A DNA stretch of 64,000 nt, taken from Pantoea coffeiphila (GTDB lineage Bacteria > Pseudomonadota > Gammaproteobacteria > Enterobacterales > Enterobacteriaceae). The notes beneath the pieces are model-generated. The model did not search any database. It saw only the letters and a list, made by a program, of their open reading frames with translations, and was not told where the DNA came from. Of the stretch, positions 1 through 7,965 are shown one piece after another. The DNA lies in assembly GCF_016909495.1 (NCBI RefSeq), contig NZ_JAFBFW010000003.1, positions 558,001 to 622,000 on the forward strand, given 5' to 3'. A program made the translations under genes and the position numbers. Positions within the stretch are counted from its first letter, which is position 1. Each line of letters begins with the position of its first letter.

Positions 1-35
1 TGTTCCGTATGGGGCAGCCCATTTTTTCCTTTCGG

Positions 36-155
36 TATCGCGGGAATAGTGTCGTCAGGCGTATTGGTGCCGGGATTGTGTCGCGGGAAGATCGTTGTCT
101 GGCGTATCGGTGTGGGATTTTGTCGCGGAAAGACCGTTGTCTGGCTTATCGGTGT
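36..155. repeat. Degenerate short tandem repeats, left block
   Basis: Three degenerate units of about 42 bp, beginning near 36, 79 and 120, share the core TGTCGCGG...TCGTTGTCTGG and then CGTATCGGTGT. The open reading frames across them on both strands change with the repeats and match no protein family I recognise, so I treat the block as non-coding. Confidence 0.7.
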
Positions 156-340
156 CGGTCGGGTTCGCGGACTCGGCGTGAACACGTCCGTGTGGCCTCG
201 AATCGCGCATCCCTGCGCTCAACGGTCCGCGAACCCGCCCGTCACCGATTGCCCACAGGCTATGGTTTCGCTGCGAGTCAAACAGGGTGTGCGCTGGTGT
301 ATCTGACCAGGGCTGAATGGTTTGAGTCTGGTTTAACGGT
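154..340. repeat. Structured repeat element, copy 1
   Basis: A 13-bp outer stem is formed by 160-172 and 225-237 (GGGTTCGCGGAC against GTCCGCGAACCC). Inside it sit two hairpins: 182-193 (ACACG-TC-CGTGT) and 205-218 (GCGCA-TCCC-TGCGC). A tail reading CACCGATTGCCCACAGGC follows, then about 50 bases shared with copy 2. The three-way-junction shape is read directly from the sequence. Any function is unknown. Confidence 0.85.
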
Positions 341-527
341 TTCGGTCGGGTTCGCGGACTCGGCGTGAACACATCCGTGTGGCCTCGATTCGCGCGTCCA
401 TGCGCTCAACGGTCCGCGAACCCGCCCGTTACCGATTGCCCATAAGCTACGGTTTCGCTGCGAGTCAAACAGGCGCGGGTTGGAGTATCTGACCGGGGGC
501 TGAATGGTTTGAGTCTGGTGTAACGGT
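341..527. repeat. Structured repeat element, copy 2
   Basis: Near-identical tandem copy, 187 bp after copy 1. The outer stem is 347-359 with 412-424. The first hairpin (369-380) has a G to A change that shortens its stem. The second (392-405) has A to G, which turns an A-T pair into a G-T pair and so keeps pairing possible at RNA level. Substitutions cluster in single-stranded or wobble-tolerant positions, with too few copies to be conclusive. Confidence 0.85.
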
Positions 528-535
528 GTCCGGTT

Positions 536-662
536 GGTGTCGCGGGGATATCGTTGTTTGGCGTATCGGTGTCTGGCCTGTTGGTGTCGCTGCGGGTGAT
601 GTATATGGCGTATCGCTGTCGGGTTGGTGTCGCGGAGAGATCGTCGTCTGGCGTATCGGTGT
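536..662. repeat. Degenerate short tandem repeats, right block
   Basis: Three more units of the same short repeat begin near 538, 583 and 628 (45-bp period) and fill the gap between structured copies 2 and 3. The middle unit is the most diverged. The composite region looks grown by duplication of two unrelated unit types. Confidence 0.7.
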
Positions 663-795
663 CGGTCGGGTTCGCGGACTCGGCGTGAACACGTCCGTGT
701 GGCCTCGATTCGCGCATCCCTGCGCTCAACGGTCCGCGAACCCGCCCGTCACCGATTGCCCACAGACTGTGGTTTCGCTGTGAGTAAAACAGCGC
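661..795. repeat. Structured repeat element, copy 3
   Basis: Third copy in the same orientation. The outer stem is 667-679 with 732-744, and the hairpins are 689-700 and 712-725, identical to copy 1. The shared tail runs to about 793 and then diverges. It is separated from copy 2 by a block of shorter repeats. Confidence 0.85.
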
Positions 796-853
796 GATGC
801 TGATAAGGCGAACGTTTTGGGGCATTCGAAGCAACGCATTGATTGATAAGGCG

Positions 854-954
854 AACGTTACGGGGAAGATAAGCCGGGTGTCTGCCGCAGGGATGCGGCA
901 GCCAAGCCCACACGGACGTGTTCACGGCGACCCGGCGTTATTCCCCGTAACGGT
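854..954. repeat. Diverged structured element, inverted relative of copies 1-3
   Basis: A long, almost continuous outer stem pairs 856-866 with 942-952, 869-872 with 938-941, and 873-879 (GCCGGGT) with 930-936. Inside are hairpins 882-901 (CTGCCGC-AGGGAT-GCGGCAG) and 910-921 (ACACG-GA-CGTGT). The core GCAGGGATGCG and CACACGGACGTGTTCAC is the reverse complement of the core of copies 1-3, so this is the same architecture on the other strand with a different closing stem. A direct repeat GATAAGGCGAACGTT occurs at about 801 and 845 on its left side. Confidence 0.8.
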
Positions 955-1091
955 CGCCCGGACTCCGCGCTGGCAGCGAAAAAGATGTCCCAGAATTCAC
1001 GCCCCTAAACGCTCGCCTGAGCGCTGGACTAGCAGCGATAAGTCCGTTCCCAAACGTTCACCGGAGCACCATATCTGGCTTCTGCATGAAC

Positions 1092-2111
1092 TCAAGGAAC
1101 CAGCAAACTCCCGGTGAAGAATTCCCGCCGTATAACCCGATCGCTATCCGCCGTTTTTATCGCGTTAAACAATAATTCCGCCGCAATCTCTCCCAGCATT
1201 TCCGTATCATGATAAACCCCGGCAATACGCATTCCATAACTGGCCGAGCCTGGCGGCTTATCCACGGAGAAAAATTTCACTCGAGGATAGATATTTAACT
1301 CATGACATATGGACATTGCGCCCAGCGTAATGATCCCGTTCAGACCGATGATATATTCCGGCTGGTTCTCTTCCTGCATCAGCCAGCTTCTGACTTCCTG
1401 CTCCTGTGATATAAAATCATAATCACCGTTTATAATAGTGATGTGATTTTTCTTGCCGTACAGCGCATCCAAAATACCTGCGGTTCGGCTGAGCGTGATT
1501 TCAGAGTTCGCCGGACCGCCGAGAATAAGCATCTTAGATTCCGGCTGAGCGGCAAGATATTCCCCGGCCAGCAGACCTATCTCATTGTTATTCAGGAAAA
1601 CGCCGCTCAACTGTCGGTTAAAAATATCCCTGTCTATAAGAATCAATGGGATATGGTAGGCTTCGGCCTGCTCAAGATAGGCGGGCTGATACTGTTTATC
1701 ATCTCGTACTGCCGAGAGTAAAATACCCCGTGCCTTATAGCTGAACAGTGCCTGTATTGCCTGGTTCTCCGCCTCTTCGCTGCCGTCTGTATCAAATAAC
1801 ATAATCTGATAACCTTGTTTACGGGCAATGCGTGACACCCTCTGAATCAGCGAGGAATAAAAGGGGTTATACAGGCTGCTGGTGACAATACCAATAATCT
1901 GGCTGCTGCTGCTTTTTAATCCCTGGGCAAACGCGTTCGGGACATAATTCAGTTCTTTGGCTATCGCATGGATTTTTTCACGAGTAGCGGGTTTAACCAG
2001 TTCAGGTTTATTAAACGCGCGTGATACCGTGATATTAGTGACGCCAGCTCGTCGGGCAATATCCACGATAGTGGAATTTGGAATAGCTTTCGGCACCGTC
2101 ATTCCTTGCAT
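1092..2111 (-). CDS. LacI/GalR-family transcriptional regulator
   Basis: A 339-residue sugar-type repressor. An N-terminal LacI helix-turn-helix (about residues 13-35, with TIVDIARRAGVTNITVSRAF) and hinge are followed by a periplasmic-binding-protein-like effector domain to the end, the usual family length. A second possible ATG lies three codons in (2102); neither start has a strong ribosome site. The gene is isolated: structured repeats lie downstream and over 1 kb without a gene lies upstream, so no target operon is adjacent. A GAAAGCGCTTCC palindrome just upstream suggests autoregulation. The ligand cannot be inferred from sequence. Confidence 0.93.
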   Translation of the reverse strand: MQGMTVPKAIPNSTIVDIARRAGVTNITVSRAFNKPELVKPATREKIHAIAKELNYVPNAFAQGLKSSSSQIIGIVTSSLYNPFYSSLIQRVSRIARKQGYQIMLFDTDGSEEAENQAIQALFSYKARGILLSAVRDDKQYQPAYLEQAEAYHIPLILIDRDIFNRQLSGVFLNNNEIGLLAGEYLAAQPESKMLILGGPANSEITLSRTAGILDALYGKKNHITIINGDYDFISQEQEVRSWLMQEENQPEYIIGLNGIITLGAMSICHELNIYPRVKFFSVDKPPGSASYGMRIAGVYHDTEMLGEIAAELLFNAIKTADSDRVIRREFFTGSLLVP

Positions 2112-2138
2112 TTGCTGTGAACAGATCCCTTATTGTAA

Positions 2139-2150
2139 GGAAGCGCTTTC
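2139..2150. promoter_or_regulatory. Candidate LacI-family operator
   Basis: GGAAGCGCTTTC is a near-perfect palindrome with the central CG typical of LacI-family operators. It lies 28-39 bp upstream of the regulator start, so autorepression is the simplest reading. Inference only. Confidence 0.5.
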
Positions 2151-3226
2151 AAATAAGCCAGATGTAACGCAGGGTGACGATCCTGTTCCGGATAAAGCGC
2201 ATTTTTGCGCTCGGACTGCCGGTTGACTTAAGGTTAAGCCGTTGGGTCGAGGGGCTGTCATCGTATAAAAAGACGGCATCGGCTGAGGCTCTGGCTTGCT
2301 TGTCAGGGGCTGGAAATTTTCAGGACCAGGCCGTGATGTGTTTTACACCTCATCGTGCCTGCTTGCTTTGAGAAGAATTAGGGCGTTTATGCAAACTTCA
2401 GGTACGCATCTCTGCACGAGGTAAAGCCCGCATTCCCAACGTAGCTATCTCTTTCGGTGTGTAGCAGGCAGGTGCATTCGTGCTTTCACTATGTATATCT
2501 GTATATAGCAAAGTATACGCATCGGTGGTTGCGTTATGTATATATGTATAGAACGAGGCATGGCATTCTGTTCTTTTGCATGTCTCTGTGGGCGTCACAA
2601 ATCATTTATCCTCGCGTTTTGTTGCTTTGCGCACCCGGCCCGGAGGTGAAATCTTCAGATGCTGAAGTATCCGTTTATCATCCAATCGGAATACGCTGTT
2701 TTAACCTTACAAGCGGAACAGTTAAGAATATCGTTTCTATCGCCAGGGGTACCCCGGTTTTGGCAGAATCTTACTGAAGATTCGGTTAAGAATAGAAGTT
2801 ACTCCTGCTCACTTAAGATGCCGTGAAAATGCACTAAGCTACATGAGATTTTGTAAACCCCTTATTTGTGTCAATTAGTGCGAATGTCTGGGTGTATATA
2901 CGGCCGATTTGCACCCAATAGCGTGCTTATCGAAATGCAACACGCTCCAATGTTGGCTAAATATCACTCTGGCCTACCATCCTATTTGGGCAGCAGCGAC
3001 TCCGGAAAAGTGGGACATGCGCAGTGCGTTGGGCGCAAGCGATGTGCTGGCAGAAAGGTTTTCCACGCTGATGGTGGGCACTGGAATGTTTTGCCGGCAG
3101 GCGCGAAAACAACGGGTTAATCGGAGCAGGGATCGACATTACGGCGTGAATCAGATAGATAGGTGGTGGCAGCTGTAGCGATCGGCGCAATCCTTTGCGC
3201 TGATTTTAGACCAAAGTGAAGCAATA

Positions 3227-3245
3227 AGCCCGAAATGACCGGGCT
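3227..3245 (-). terminator. Candidate terminator after the small membrane protein
   Basis: AAGCCCG/CGGGCTT inverted repeat about 40 bases downstream of the 38-codon gene. The following bases on the minus strand are only moderately T-rich (ATTGCTT), so efficiency is uncertain. Confidence 0.4.
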
Positions 3246-3283
3246 TGAAATGATAATAAAAAGTTAAAAAATACTTAAATAAA

Positions 3284-3400
3284 CTAGCGTTTTTTCTTAG
3301 GGAAAGACGAGGTCTTTCTGTCTTTAATATAAGAAAAAAGACTATATGCAGAAACGACAATTAATAGTATCGCTACTGTCATTAATATCAGGTCGCTCAT
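3284..3400 (-). CDS. Small single-span membrane protein, 38 residues
   Basis: ATG at 3400 is preceded by GAGGAACGTATA, a strong ribosome site at good spacing. The frame runs 38 codons to TAG. Residues about 4-24 are a continuous hydrophobic helix (LILMTVAILLIVVSAYSLF), followed by a basic tail ending KKKR, so the positive-inside rule puts the C-terminus in the cytoplasm. A TTGAAA-N16-TATTTT promoter candidate lies about 50-75 bases upstream. I do not recognise a named homologue. The divergent AraC-type gene at 3814 is the nearest neighbour and could be its regulator; that is a guess. Confidence 0.7.
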   Translation of the reverse strand: MSDLILMTVAILLIVVSAYSLFSYIKDRKTSSFPKKKR

Positions 3401-3813
3401 TATACGTTCCTCAAAAGATCTTTTATTAATTTTTTCAGAGCAAAAAAGAAAATATAAAGTGGATTTATACTTTCAACTCATAGGTTTTCGAAAAAAATCA
3501 TCATGTATAAAACAATCTAATGCTTTGCTGTGTGTGCGTTTCACCATTAGCTCAACATCCTATGCCCTGAGAGCGACATAAGACCGTAAAGAAAGTGTAA
3601 AATTGGGGCTTTCTAAACTGTTAAGGTATGCTACTGGTTACGACAATACTAAGTAAAATAACTATTCTATCAAATATCTTTGCCCGTCATTTTTTGTTTT
3701 TCTCCCTCACAGGCCGAAAAAGAAAGATCAGAGTCTTTTTTTAATTGCTTTTTTTGTTTAGATTTCGTGCGTGGGAAAGGATTCTGCGTATTTAATACAG
3801 CAGGTGAAACCAA
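3401..3813. other. AT-rich divergent intergenic region
   Basis: This 413-bp, strikingly AT-rich region separates the small membrane protein (minus) from the AraC-type regulator (plus) and must contain both promoters. Runs of T and A (for example around 3690-3760) would suit nucleoid-protein binding. No further gene is visible. Confidence 0.6.
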
Positions 3814-4854
3814 ATGAATCAGCAACTGATTAAACGACCCATTTCGATAGTGTTACCAAGACCTGAGGGACTGTATCAGTTCCATACGGTTGATACTGCC
3901 GAAATAGAAAGTGAATTGCGTTACGAATTTTTAACAACTAATTGTAAACCTTATACAACGGATACTGCGCACAACCGTCGGGCTGGAGATCGGAAGGCCA
4001 CTCAGCGGGCAACGGACGCCGCACAGGGGAGCTTCAGTTCGGTACTGGGTGGCACGAGCAACGCCATTTTCAACCCGTATAAACCGGACTCTGACAGCCT
4101 GTTTATCTCCCTGCTATTACAGGGCACCGTGGAGCTGACCGGGCGGACCTTGTTAGAAACCAAGGTGATGACGGCCGGATCGCTGGCGCTGTACGAACGG
4201 GATAAACCGCTGCACTACAACAGCGGCCACGTGAAGCAGCTGTTTCTGATCCTGCCCTATGCCGATGCACGTGCTGCGCTGGGCGGTGGTCTGGATGAGC
4301 TGGCGTTATCCCTTGACGATCAGCCGCTGGCTCCGTTTATTCGCTCGCAGATGATGCTGCTGGATGCCCACGCGGCCCATCTGAGCACTAAAGCCATCTC
4401 CAGCATTCTGGACGGGCTGTATAACGTCTCGCTGCTGATGCTGGCGGATATTGGCAGGGAGCGCGGCAACCGTATCGAAGGCAGCAAGAACTTTATTTTT
4501 TCCGCCGCCAAGCGCTACATCGAGCAGAACTATGCTCAGGTGAATCTGTCGCCGGATGCGATTGCCGTTGCGCTGCGCTGTTCGCGTTCGGGCCTGGATC
4601 GTGCGTTTCTTGAACAGCATACGTCCGTGATGCGTGTGCTGCAGGAAGTGCGTCTTAAAGCAGCCCGATACCGTTTAGAAAATTTTGCGGAAGAGCGTAT
4701 TGATACCATTGCTTACCAGTGTGGGTTCAGCAGCCCCAGTATTTTCAGTAAGCTCTTTAAACTGCGTTTCGGCATGTCGCCTAAGGCATGGCGTCAGGCT
4801 TTTATTAACAGCTATTCTTTTTACCCTGCGGAAGAGAGTAACGCCTGCGGCTGA
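3814..4854 (+). CDS. AraC-family transcriptional regulator
   Basis: A 346-residue protein with an N-terminal sensor region resembling AraC-binding-like domains (the part with GTVELTGRTLLETKVMTAG is cupin-like). A C-terminal AraC/XylS DNA-binding domain covers about residues 235-335, with two helix-turn-helix units; the second contains IDTIAYQCGFSSPSIFSKLF and the typical FG.SP..WR ending. The start ATG follows CAGGTGAAACCAA, a moderate ribosome site. It stands alone between the divergent small protein and the Lrp-type gene, so its regulon is not indicated by context. Confidence 0.9.
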   Translation: MNQQLIKRPISIVLPRPEGLYQFHTVDTAEIESELRYEFLTTNCKPYTTDTAHNRRAGDRKATQRATDAAQGSFSSVLGGTSNAIFNPYKPDSDSLFISLLLQGTVELTGRTLLETKVMTAGSLALYERDKPLHYNSGHVKQLFLILPYADARAALGGGLDELALSLDDQPLAPFIRSQMMLLDAHAAHLSTKAISSILDGLYNVSLLMLADIGRERGNRIEGSKNFIFSAAKRYIEQNYAQVNLSPDAIAVALRCSRSGLDRAFLEQHTSVMRVLQEVRLKAARYRLENFAEERIDTIAYQCGFSSPSIFSKLFKLRFGMSPKAWRQAFINSYSFYPAEESNACG

Positions 4855-4917
4855 TTAAACGCCCGGCTGCTCATCGTGCTGTCCCTGACCTGTAAAGACC
4901 AATGTGGACAGCAGCAC

Positions 4918-4940
4918 GGCCTCTGGATGAGGCCACCTCT
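4918..4940. terminator. Candidate terminator between convergent regulators
   Basis: GGCCTC-TGGAT-GAGGCC hairpin followed by a short T-containing stretch, lying between the AraC-type gene (plus) and the Lrp-type gene (minus). An imperfect GTGCTGTCC...GGACAGCAGCAC repeat just before it may extend the structure. Confidence 0.55.
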
Positions 4941-4953
4941 TTAATCTGACGAT

Positions 4954-5424
4954 TTATCCCTGTTTAACGATTGGATAGCTGACCAGCGGTTTGATCTCCT
5001 TAAGCACAAACATACTTTGCATCTCTTTGATTCCCGGCAGGCGACGGATAACCGCCATCGCGAAATCTGCGTAGGCGTCCAGATCCCGGGCCACCACCTG
5101 TAACAGAAAATCCGCATCGCCGCCGATGCTGTAGCAGGCTACCACGTGCTCCAGTTCCGCGACCTCCTTCTCGAACCGACGCGCTTCGGACTCGCTGTGG
5201 CTGTCGATGGAGACGCGAACAAAAACCATCACCCCCAGGCCAATTTTTTTACGGTTCAGCACGGCGCGGTAGCCCTGAATCACCTCGTCCTCTTCCAGCT
5301 TGCGTACTTTGCGCCAGCAGGGCGAAGCCGAAAGACCAATTTCATCGGCAAGGGTCTGATTGGTCGTGCGGGCATCCTGCTGCAGCAGTGAAAGAATTTT
5401 TATTTCGGTGGGGCCTAAGCTCAT
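4954..5424 (-). CDS. Lrp/AsnC-family transcriptional regulator
   Basis: A 156-residue feast/famine regulator with an N-terminal winged helix (residues 5-60; NQTLADEIGLSASPCWRKV is the classic Lrp recognition region). The C-terminal effector/oligomerisation domain carries the G-GD-DFLL-V motif near residue 102. Length and layout match Lrp-type local regulators such as DecR/BkdR, but I cannot name the orthologue. It is transcribed away from the DUF2000 gene with 155 bp between starts, the usual arrangement for a local Lrp-type regulator and its target. Confidence 0.92.
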   Translation of the reverse strand: MSLGPTEIKILSLLQQDARTTNQTLADEIGLSASPCWRKVRKLEEDEVIQGYRAVLNRKKIGLGVMVFVRVSIDSHSESEARRFEKEVAELEHVVACYSIGGDADFLLQVVARDLDAYADFAMAVIRRLPGIKEMQSMFVLKEIKPLVSYPIVKQG

Positions 5425-5579
5425 AGGGGCAGACTCTGTCTTCTATTGGGTTGTTAAAGGTAAATCATGCCCTTATCTGGTCAATTTTCAACTGATTAAG
5501 ACAACTTTTTCCCGGCCCGTCGGCGCATAATAAAGGCCTGAATATTGATCTGTTAAACGCCTGAGCGTATGGAAATAAG

Positions 5580-6002
5580 ATGAAATTTGATGCCAGTCAG
5601 CACCGTTGTACCATCGTGATTAATGACCAGCTCAGCCCGGGGCTGGCGATGAATGCCGCCAGCGTGATCGGTATCAGCTTTGGCCGTACGGTTGAGAATC
5701 TGGTGGGGCCGGACCTGCAAAGTGCGGACGGCGTGAACTATCCGGGGGTAATTTATGCTCCGCTACCGGTGCTGCTGGCCGGAGATGATTACGTGCAGCA
5801 GCTGCTGCATATCGCCAGCGAGGATGAAGAGATCTACGCCATGCCGTTTAGTGCGCTGGCGCAGTCGTGCAGAACCTACGAGGAGTACGGCGAGCGCATT
5901 TCCCCGGTGAACAGCCAGCAGATTGAGCTGGTGGCAATCGGATTGATTGGACCGAAAAAGAAAATTAGCCGCCTGACCGGTAATCTGCCGCTGTATAAGT
6001 GA
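5580..6002 (+). CDS. DUF2000 family protein
   Basis: A 140-residue soluble protein with the DUF2000 pattern: a TIVIND start, LAMNAASVIGISFG in the first third, and a YAPLPVL segment. The family adopts a peptidyl-tRNA-hydrolase-2-like fold and its function is not established. It is divergent from the Lrp-type regulator, a pairing that suggests control by that regulator, and convergent with lldD. No signal peptide or membrane segment is present. Confidence 0.85.
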   Translation: MKFDASQHRCTIVINDQLSPGLAMNAASVIGISFGRTVENLVGPDLQSADGVNYPGVIYAPLPVLLAGDDYVQQLLHIASEDEEIYAMPFSALAQSCRTYEEYGERISPVNSQQIELVAIGLIGPKKKISRLTGNLPLYK

Positions 6003-6034
6003 TGGGGCAGACGTCAGCCCGGCCCCGTCCTGAT
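6003..6034. terminator. Possible terminator between DUF2000 gene and lldD
   Basis: A GGGGC/GCCCC inverted repeat in the 32-bp gap between the convergent genes. The stem is short and no T-run follows, so this is weak. Confidence 0.3.
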
Positions 6035-7180
6035 TTACGCCAGGCCGTTATTCACCAGCGAGCTGCGGGTGATGTCGGCGATCGTTTTCGCTCCGGTCAG
6101 TGTCATCGCCACGCGCATCTCTTTCTCAATCAGCGTCAGCAGGTTTTCGACGCCAGCCTGCCCGGCGGTGGCCAGCGCATAGATAAAGGCGCGGCCCAGC
6201 AGCACGCTGTCGGCACCGAGCGCAATCATCCTCACCACGTCAAGGCCGTTGCGGATGCCGCTGTCGGCCAGAATGGTGATGTCGCCCTTCACCGCATCGG
6301 CGATCTGCGGCAGCGCCCGCGCGGTAGACAGCACGCCATCCAGCTGACGTCCGCCGTGGTTGGATACCACGATGCCGTCTGCACCGAAGCGCACGGCATC
6401 ACGGGCATCGTCAGCATCGAGAATGCCTTTAATCACCATCGGGCCATCCCAGAACTCGCGAATCCACTCCAGGTCTTTCCAGCTGATGGACGGATCGAAG
6501 TTGTTTGCCAGCCAGCCGATGTAATCTTCCAGCCCGGTCGGCTTGCCGAGGTAGGTGGAGATATTGCCAAGATCGTGCGGGCGACCGTTAAGGCCGACGT
6601 CCCACGCCCACTGCGGGTGCAGCACGGCCTGCATATAGCGGCGCATCGCCGCGTTCGGGCCGCTCATGCCGGAGTGGGCATCGCGGTAGCGCGCGCCGGG
6701 CGTTGGCATGTCAACGGTAAACACCAGCGTGGTGCAGCCTGCGGCCTTGGCGCGCTCCAGCGCATTGCGCATAAAGCCGCGATCCTTCAGCACGTAGAGC
6801 TGGAACCACATCGGACGGTTGATCGCTGGAGCCACTTCTTCAATCGGGCAGACGGAAACGGTGGAGAGCGTAAAGGGAATACCTTTCGCCGCCGCTGCCC
6901 GCGCCGCCTGAACTTCACCCCGGCGGGCATACATTCCGGTCAGCCCCACCGGGGCCAGCGCCACCGGCATTGAAAGCGTTTCGTTAAACAGCGTGGTTTG
7001 CAGGCTCAGTTCGGACATATCGTTGAGCACGCGCTGCTTCAGGGCGATTTGCGCCAGGTCTTCAACGTTGCGCCGCAGCGTATGCTCGGCGTAGGCACCG
7101 CCGTCGATATAGTGAAAAAGGAAGGGCGGCAGCATACGTTTGGCCGCCGCGCGATAGTCAGTTCCTGCCGAAATAATCAT
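6035..7180 (-). CDS. lldD: L-lactate dehydrogenase (FMN-dependent)
   Basis: 381 residues. It oxidises L-lactate to pyruvate at the inner membrane, passing electrons to quinone. The alpha-hydroxy-acid dehydrogenase fold is evident: FHYIDGGAY at the N-terminus, [12 protein letters not shown], the active-site segment [10 protein letters not shown] with the catalytic His (about residue 275), and [20 protein letters not shown] for FMN phosphate. It is the last gene of lldP-lldR-lldD, 20 bp after lldR, and is slightly shorter at the C-terminus than the E. coli enzyme. Confidence 0.97.
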   Translation of the reverse strand: MIISAGTDYRAAAKRMLPPFLFHYIDGGAYAEHTLRRNVEDLAQIALKQRVLNDMSELSLQTTLFNETLSMPVALAPVGLTGMYARRGEVQAARAAAAKGIPFTLSTVSVCPIEEVAPAINRPMWFQLYVLKDRGFMRNALERAKAAGCTTLVFTVDMPTPGARYRDAHSGMSGPNAAMRRYMQAVLHPQWAWDVGLNGRPHDLGNISTYLGKPTGLEDYIGWLANNFDPSISWKDLEWIREFWDGPMVIKGILDADDARDAVRFGADGIVVSNHGGRQLDGVLSTARALPQIADAVKGDITILADSGIRNGLDVVRMIALGADSVLLGRAFIYALATAGQAGVENLLTLIEKEMRVAMTLTGAKTIADITRSSLVNNGLA

Positions 7181-7200
7181 CAGATCTATCCTTTGTTACA

Positions 7201-7965
7201 TCATTCTCTGTCATCCGGCAGCCGGGTAATCCGCTGCTGTCGGGCTTCATCTTCATGCAGGGTTTTCATCGTGGTGAGGACAAACCCTAAATGGTGCTGA
7301 GCCGCTTTACGCGCCCGTTCCGGGTCGCTGGCGAGGATCGCCAGCAGCAGCTCTTCATGTTGTTCAGTCAGGCGAGCAAAGATGGTTGGGACGGTGTACA
7401 TCCGTTCGCGGCTGCGCGCTACCGAGCTTTGCAGCAGGTCGAAGAAGCCGCGCATAGTTTGCAGCAGCACCACATTGTGTGAGGCTTCCGCAACCGCCAG
7501 GTGGAAGCGCACGTCGGCCTGGTTGGCCATATCGGCTGAAATGCTCTCCTGCTGCTGGATGGCATCAAAGCAGTTTTGCAGCCGCTCTTTGTCGGCGGGC
7601 GTTGCCCGCAGCGCGGCATACCAGGCGGTACTGGCCTCGATGGCGTGGCGCGCCTCCAGAATATCGTTGTGATAGTTCGGGTCATCGGCAACCAGCACCT
7701 TCAGCGGCTGCACGATGCGTTCCTCCGACCAGCGGGTATTTTCATCACAGAGCCAGGTGCCACCGCCGCGTTTGCTGTGCAGCACGCCTTCACCAATCAG
7801 CGAGCGAATAGCCTCGCGCAGTGAAGAGCGTGAAACACCCAGTTCCTGCGCCAGCTGGCGCTCGGCGGGCAGGCGTGCCCCCGGCTCCAGCTGGCGCTGA
7901 TGGATCAGGGTTTTAATACGTCCGGCAAGGAGCAGGGTGCCGGAAGGCGATGGCGCAAGGGTCAT
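7201..7965 (-). CDS. lldR: Lactate-responsive GntR-family regulator
   Basis: 254 residues. The N-terminal GntR winged helix (about residues 10-75; [19 protein letters not shown]) and FadR-type FCD ligand domain fit LldR, the repressor/activator of lactate use. Its ATG overlaps the lldP stop codon (ATGA), so it is translationally coupled. Two LldR-type operators flank the lldP promoter. Confidence 0.96.
   Translation of the reverse strand: MTLAPSPSGTLLLAGRIKTLIHQRQLEPGARLPAERQLAQELGVSRSSLREAIRSLIGEGVLHSKRGGGTWLCDENTRWSEERIVQPLKVLVADDPNYHNDILEARHAIEASTAWYAALRATPADKERLQNCFDAIQQQESISADMANQADVRFHLAVAEASHNVVLLQTMRGFFDLLQSSVARSRERMYTVPTIFARLTEQHEELLLAILASDPERARKAAQHHLGFVLTTMKTLHEDEARQQRITRLPDDRE

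Larger units (their letters stand above)
2112..3283. other. Long intergenic region without a recognisable gene
   Basis: About 1.2 kb in which the possible reading frames are short, overlap one another and show no family motif, ribosome site or bacterial codon pattern. It holds AT-rich TATGTATAT-like runs near 2490-2555 and a GGGGTACCCC palindrome near 2748. The stretch 2900-3180 has a higher GC content and might be a gene remnant, but I recognise no protein in it. Confidence 0.6.

Noticed and set aside
1..800. CRISPR-like array
   Set aside because: Units are degenerate, spacing is irregular, spacers are themselves repeats, and no cas gene is present.
55..834. Long open frames over the left-end repeats on both strands
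   Set aside because: Frames follow the repeat structure, lack ribosome sites and family motifs, and would encode low-complexity Arg/Pro-rich chains.
5999..6973. 324-codon frame antisense to lldD
   Set aside because: Shadow of the real lldD codon pattern in high-GC DNA; no domain and no ribosome site.
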